Positions 24,152 through 24,440 of a stretch of DNA of 24,440 bases are shown one piece after another. The first letter of the stretch is position 1. The number at the start of each line of letters is the position of its first letter. The position numbers were made by a program, and so were the translations under genes. The notes below the pieces were generated by a model. That model searched no databases. It was not told the DNA's origin and saw only the letters and a program-made list of their open reading frames with translations. The stretch is from a bacterium (lineage in GTDB: Bacteria > B130-G9), in the NCBI GenBank assembly GCA_035527515.1, contig DATLAJ010000059.1, positions 1 through 24,440 of the forward strand. Direction: 5' to 3'.

Positions 24152-24440
24152 TTAGAAAGAGAAGATGAGCAGCGTCATGTCGTCGTTCGGCTCCAGCCCG
24201 CTCGTATGCTTGGTTACTGCGCCGATGATGTCATTGGCCAGCTCTTCCGCGGACGAGGCGGAGGCCTTCTTGATGGCCTCGATCAGCCGTTCTTGCCCGA
24301 ACTCCTCGTTGAGATCGTTTCTTGCCTCGGTAATCCCGTCAGTATAGATGATGAGCTTGTCGCCCTTATCGATTCGGACAGAAGTCGGAGGGAACTCCTG
24401 ACCGGGGAGAACACCAAGTAGTATTCCGTGCTCACCCAAT
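24152..24440 (-). CDS. SpoIIE/RsbU-type PP2C phosphatase, N-terminus outside window
   Basis: Only the C-terminal ~95 residues are visible; the reading frame is open to the window edge, so the start lies beyond it. They show GDKLIIYTDGITEARN and the terminal NDDMTLLIF, the metal-binding motifs at the end of PP2C-type phosphatases of the SpoIIE/RsbU class. These enzymes dephosphorylate Ser/Thr residues of anti-anti-sigma factors in partner-switching control of stress or motility genes. Sensor domains that would tell the signal (GAF, PAS, HAMP) are off the window. It ends 66 bases before recD2 on the same strand. Confidence 0.88.
   Translation of the reverse strand, partial: LGEHGILLGVLPGQEFPPTSVRIDKGDKLIIYTDGITEARNDLNEEFGQERLIEAIKKASASSAEELANDIIGAVTKHTSGLEPNDDMTLLIFSF

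Overview
The window is a compact, GC-rich stretch of bacterial chromosome carrying 17 intact or edge-truncated protein genes and one broken gene, most of them on the minus strand. The content (a Do/HtrA periplasmic protease, an MlaF-like lipid-transport ATPase, GDP-deoxyhexose synthesis, a polysaccharide pyruvyl transferase) suggests a diderm, Gram-negative-type bacterium. The mixture of gene families, the divergent sigma factor and several degenerate intergenic repeats resemble an uncultivated lineage, but nothing here fixes the phylum. No rRNA, tRNA, CRISPR array, transposase or phage gene was found.

Left part (1-5942, all minus): a sugar-nucleotide pair, gmd followed by the start of rmd (cut by the window edge), coupled by an ATGA overlap; a PHP-family metallohydrolase; a 1-pyrroline-5-carboxylate dehydrogenase with a likely terminator; and a small putative defence/stress cluster made of an HsdR-N-like PD-(D/E)xK protein with a DUF5655-type C-terminus, a HicB antitoxin and a remnant of HicA toxin. 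This cluster has a good sigma70-type promoter at 5996-6024.

Middle part (6063-16495): a plus-strand membrane protein with a spermidine-synthase-like domain that lacks the usual catalytic acids; a hairpin-rich convergent gap; a sigma70-family factor with two substitutions in the -10 recognition helix; and a five-gene minus-strand series selD, htrA, a membrane-anchored repeat protein, a polysaccharide pyruvyl transferase and mlaF. The last four overlap end to start. SelD is itself a selenoprotein: an in-frame TGA replaces the usual active-site Cys codon, so a conventional ORF call loses its first 31 residues.

Right part (16869-24440): ilvE on the plus strand behind a TTGACA promoter; then on the minus strand an ATP-grasp ligase, a second orphan HicB whose end reads into a dispersed inverted repeat, a secreted six-unit beta-propeller protein, a SAM methyltransferase, RecD2 helicase and the end of a SpoIIE/RsbU-type PP2C phosphatase.

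The strongest leads are the Sec-containing SelD, the natural H/I pair at the sigma positions equivalent to E. coli Q437/T440, the overlapping envelope operon, and the nuclease-HicB cluster with its decayed toxin.
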